A DNA stretch of 64,000 bases from Nocardia sp. SYP-A9097. Lineage in GTDB: Bacteria > Actinomycetota > Actinomycetes > Mycobacteriales > Mycobacteriaceae. Location of the stretch: positions 124,001-188,000 of the forward strand of contig NZ_WJIC01000005.1 in NCBI RefSeq assembly GCF_009649815.1, given 5' to 3'. Positions 63,135 through 64,000 of the stretch are shown here, one piece after another (position 1 is the stretch's first letter; each line of letters starts with the position of its first letter). The notes under the pieces were generated by a model that saw only the letters and a program-made list of their open reading frames with translations, was not told the DNA's origin and searched no databases. Position numbers and translations under genes: made by a program.

Positions 63135-64000
63135 GTGCGCGAGGCATGGGCGGGACTGGACCGGCCGCAGCGACTCGGCCTCGCCGGGATGGGCTGCGTC
63201 ATCCTCGTACTGCATATCGCGGGCTGGGCCGCGCTACTGCTACTGGTAGTCCCCGGCGATTACGTGGTGCGGGGCACCGTGTTCGGTGTCGGGCTGGGCG
63301 TCACCGCCTACACCCTCGGCATGCGCCACGCATTCGACGCCGACCACATCGCGGCGATCGACAACACCACGCGAAAGTTATTGGCGGAGAACCGGAAACC
63401 GCTGTCGGTCGGATTCTGGTTCGCACTCGGGCATTCGACCATCGTATTCGTACTCGTCGCACTGCTGGCGACGGGTGTGAAAGCGCTGGCGGCGAATATC
63501 GAGAACCAGGACTCCGCCCTGCACCGGTGGACCGGTGTGTTCGGAACCGGTATCTCGGGGACCTTCCTGATCCTTATCGGACTGCTGAACCTGGCCTCGC
63601 TGATCGGGATCTCGCGGGTGTTCCGCGGGATGCGCCGGGGCAATTACGACGAAGCCCAGCTGGAACGACAGCTCGAATCCCGCGGTGCGCTCAACCGGGT
63701 CCTGGGGCCGATGACGCGGACGGTGCGCAAGCCCTGGCAGATGTATCCGGTCGGGCTGCTGTTCGGCCTCGGCTTCGACACCGTGACCGAGGTGAGCTTG
63801 CTGGTGATCGCGGGCGGCGCCGCCGCGACCAACCTGCCCTGGTACTCGATTCTCGTGCTGCCGGTACTGTTTTCGGCCGGGATGGCCCTGTTCGACGCGC
63901 TGGACGGGGTGTTCATGAACTATGCCTACGGCTGGGCTTTCGCCCGTCCGGTCCGCAAGATCTACTACAACATCGTGGTGACCGGACTGTCGGTGGCGGT
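63135..64000 (+). CDS. NiCoT family nickel/cobalt permease (3' end outside window)
   Basis: From the GTG at 63135 the frame is open to the window end (288 residues). The NiCoT signature RHAFDADHIAAIDNTTRK (H-x4-DH) is present in helix 2, with LGHSTIVF and LGFDTVTEV motifs and several helices. It imports Ni2+ for the hydrogenase. It follows hypE by 16 bases and belongs to the operon. Confidence 0.93.
   Translation, partial: MREAWAGLDRPQRLGLAGMGCVILVLHIAGWAALLLLVVPGDYVVRGTVFGVGLGVTAYTLGMRHAFDADHIAAIDNTTRKLLAENRKPLSVGFWFALGHSTIVFVLVALLATGVKALAANIENQDSALHRWTGVFGTGISGTFLILIGLLNLASLIGISRVFRGMRRGNYDEAQLERQLESRGALNRVLGPMTRTVRKPWQMYPVGLLFGLGFDTVTEVSLLVIAGGAAATNLPWYSILVLPVLFSAGMALFDALDGVFMNYAYGWAFARPVRKIYYNIVVTGLSVA

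Overview
The window looks like a chromosome segment of a mycolic-acid actinomycete, most likely Nocardia or a close relative. The base composition is high GC with strong G/C preference at third codon positions, there are GTG starts and ATGA/GTGA overlaps, and the gene set includes a GuaB1-type GMP reductase, IdeR-like iron boxes, actinobacterial conserved hypotheticals and a group 1h-type hydrogenase. The genus is an inference; no rRNA or other taxonomic marker is present.

Region 1 (1-17.6 kb) is mostly ordinary chromosome: the end of an acyl-CoA dehydrogenase gene, then a scrap zone holding a TSUP permease tail, a headless ABC ATPase and an ECF sigma factor with its middle deleted. Next come a LVIVD/DUF305/SDR operon, a DinB-family tail fragment, a conserved hypothetical, two CorC/HlyC-type CBS membrane proteins, guaB1, several small genes, a DEAD-box helicase and a BlaI/M56 regulatory pair. 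Region 2 (17.7-21.6 kb) is a ferric-siderophore ABC importer (ATPase plus two FecCD permeases) divergent from an iron-associated gene, with an IdeR/DtxR-like box between them. Region 3 (21.6-25.2 kb) is a MarR-controlled small operon and an MFS transporter.

Region 4 (about 25.3-44.8 kb) is a biosynthetic gene cluster and the most unusual part. It holds two copies of a ureohydrolase (agmatinase-fold) plus LuxR pair, the second ureohydrolase having lost half of its metal ligands; an HxlR regulator; a cytochrome P450; a single 2814-residue fully reducing PKS with the order KS-AT-DH-cMT-ER-KR-ACP-TE; a flavin-dependent halogenase; an SDR; a FATP-type acyl-CoA ligase; and a PaaI-type thioesterase. 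An 18-bp element, CACCCGATCGGGGGGATG, occurs three times, always upstream of cluster genes, and is the best candidate for a shared operator. The cluster ends at a strong bidirectional hairpin terminator. An alpha/beta hydrolase, a 14-TM exporter and a divergent TetR regulator with a visible inverted-repeat operator follow; the exporter may serve the product.

Region 5 (47.9-49.7 kb) is a second scrap zone: a perfect 18-bp hairpin, an orphan IdeR box, a TIR-domain stub, two small unknown genes and a frameshifted secreted lipase. Region 6 (49.7-64 kb) is a nearly complete [NiFe]-hydrogenase locus of the group 1h (high-affinity, atmospheric H2) type: hypA, hypB, small and large subunits, a NifU-Rieske-like protein, DUF5947/DUF6084-type accessory proteins, a 39-residue membrane peptide, maturation protease, hypC, hypF, a second hypC, hypD, hypE and a NiCoT nickel permease cut by the window end. 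A CRP-like site lies in front of the structural genes.
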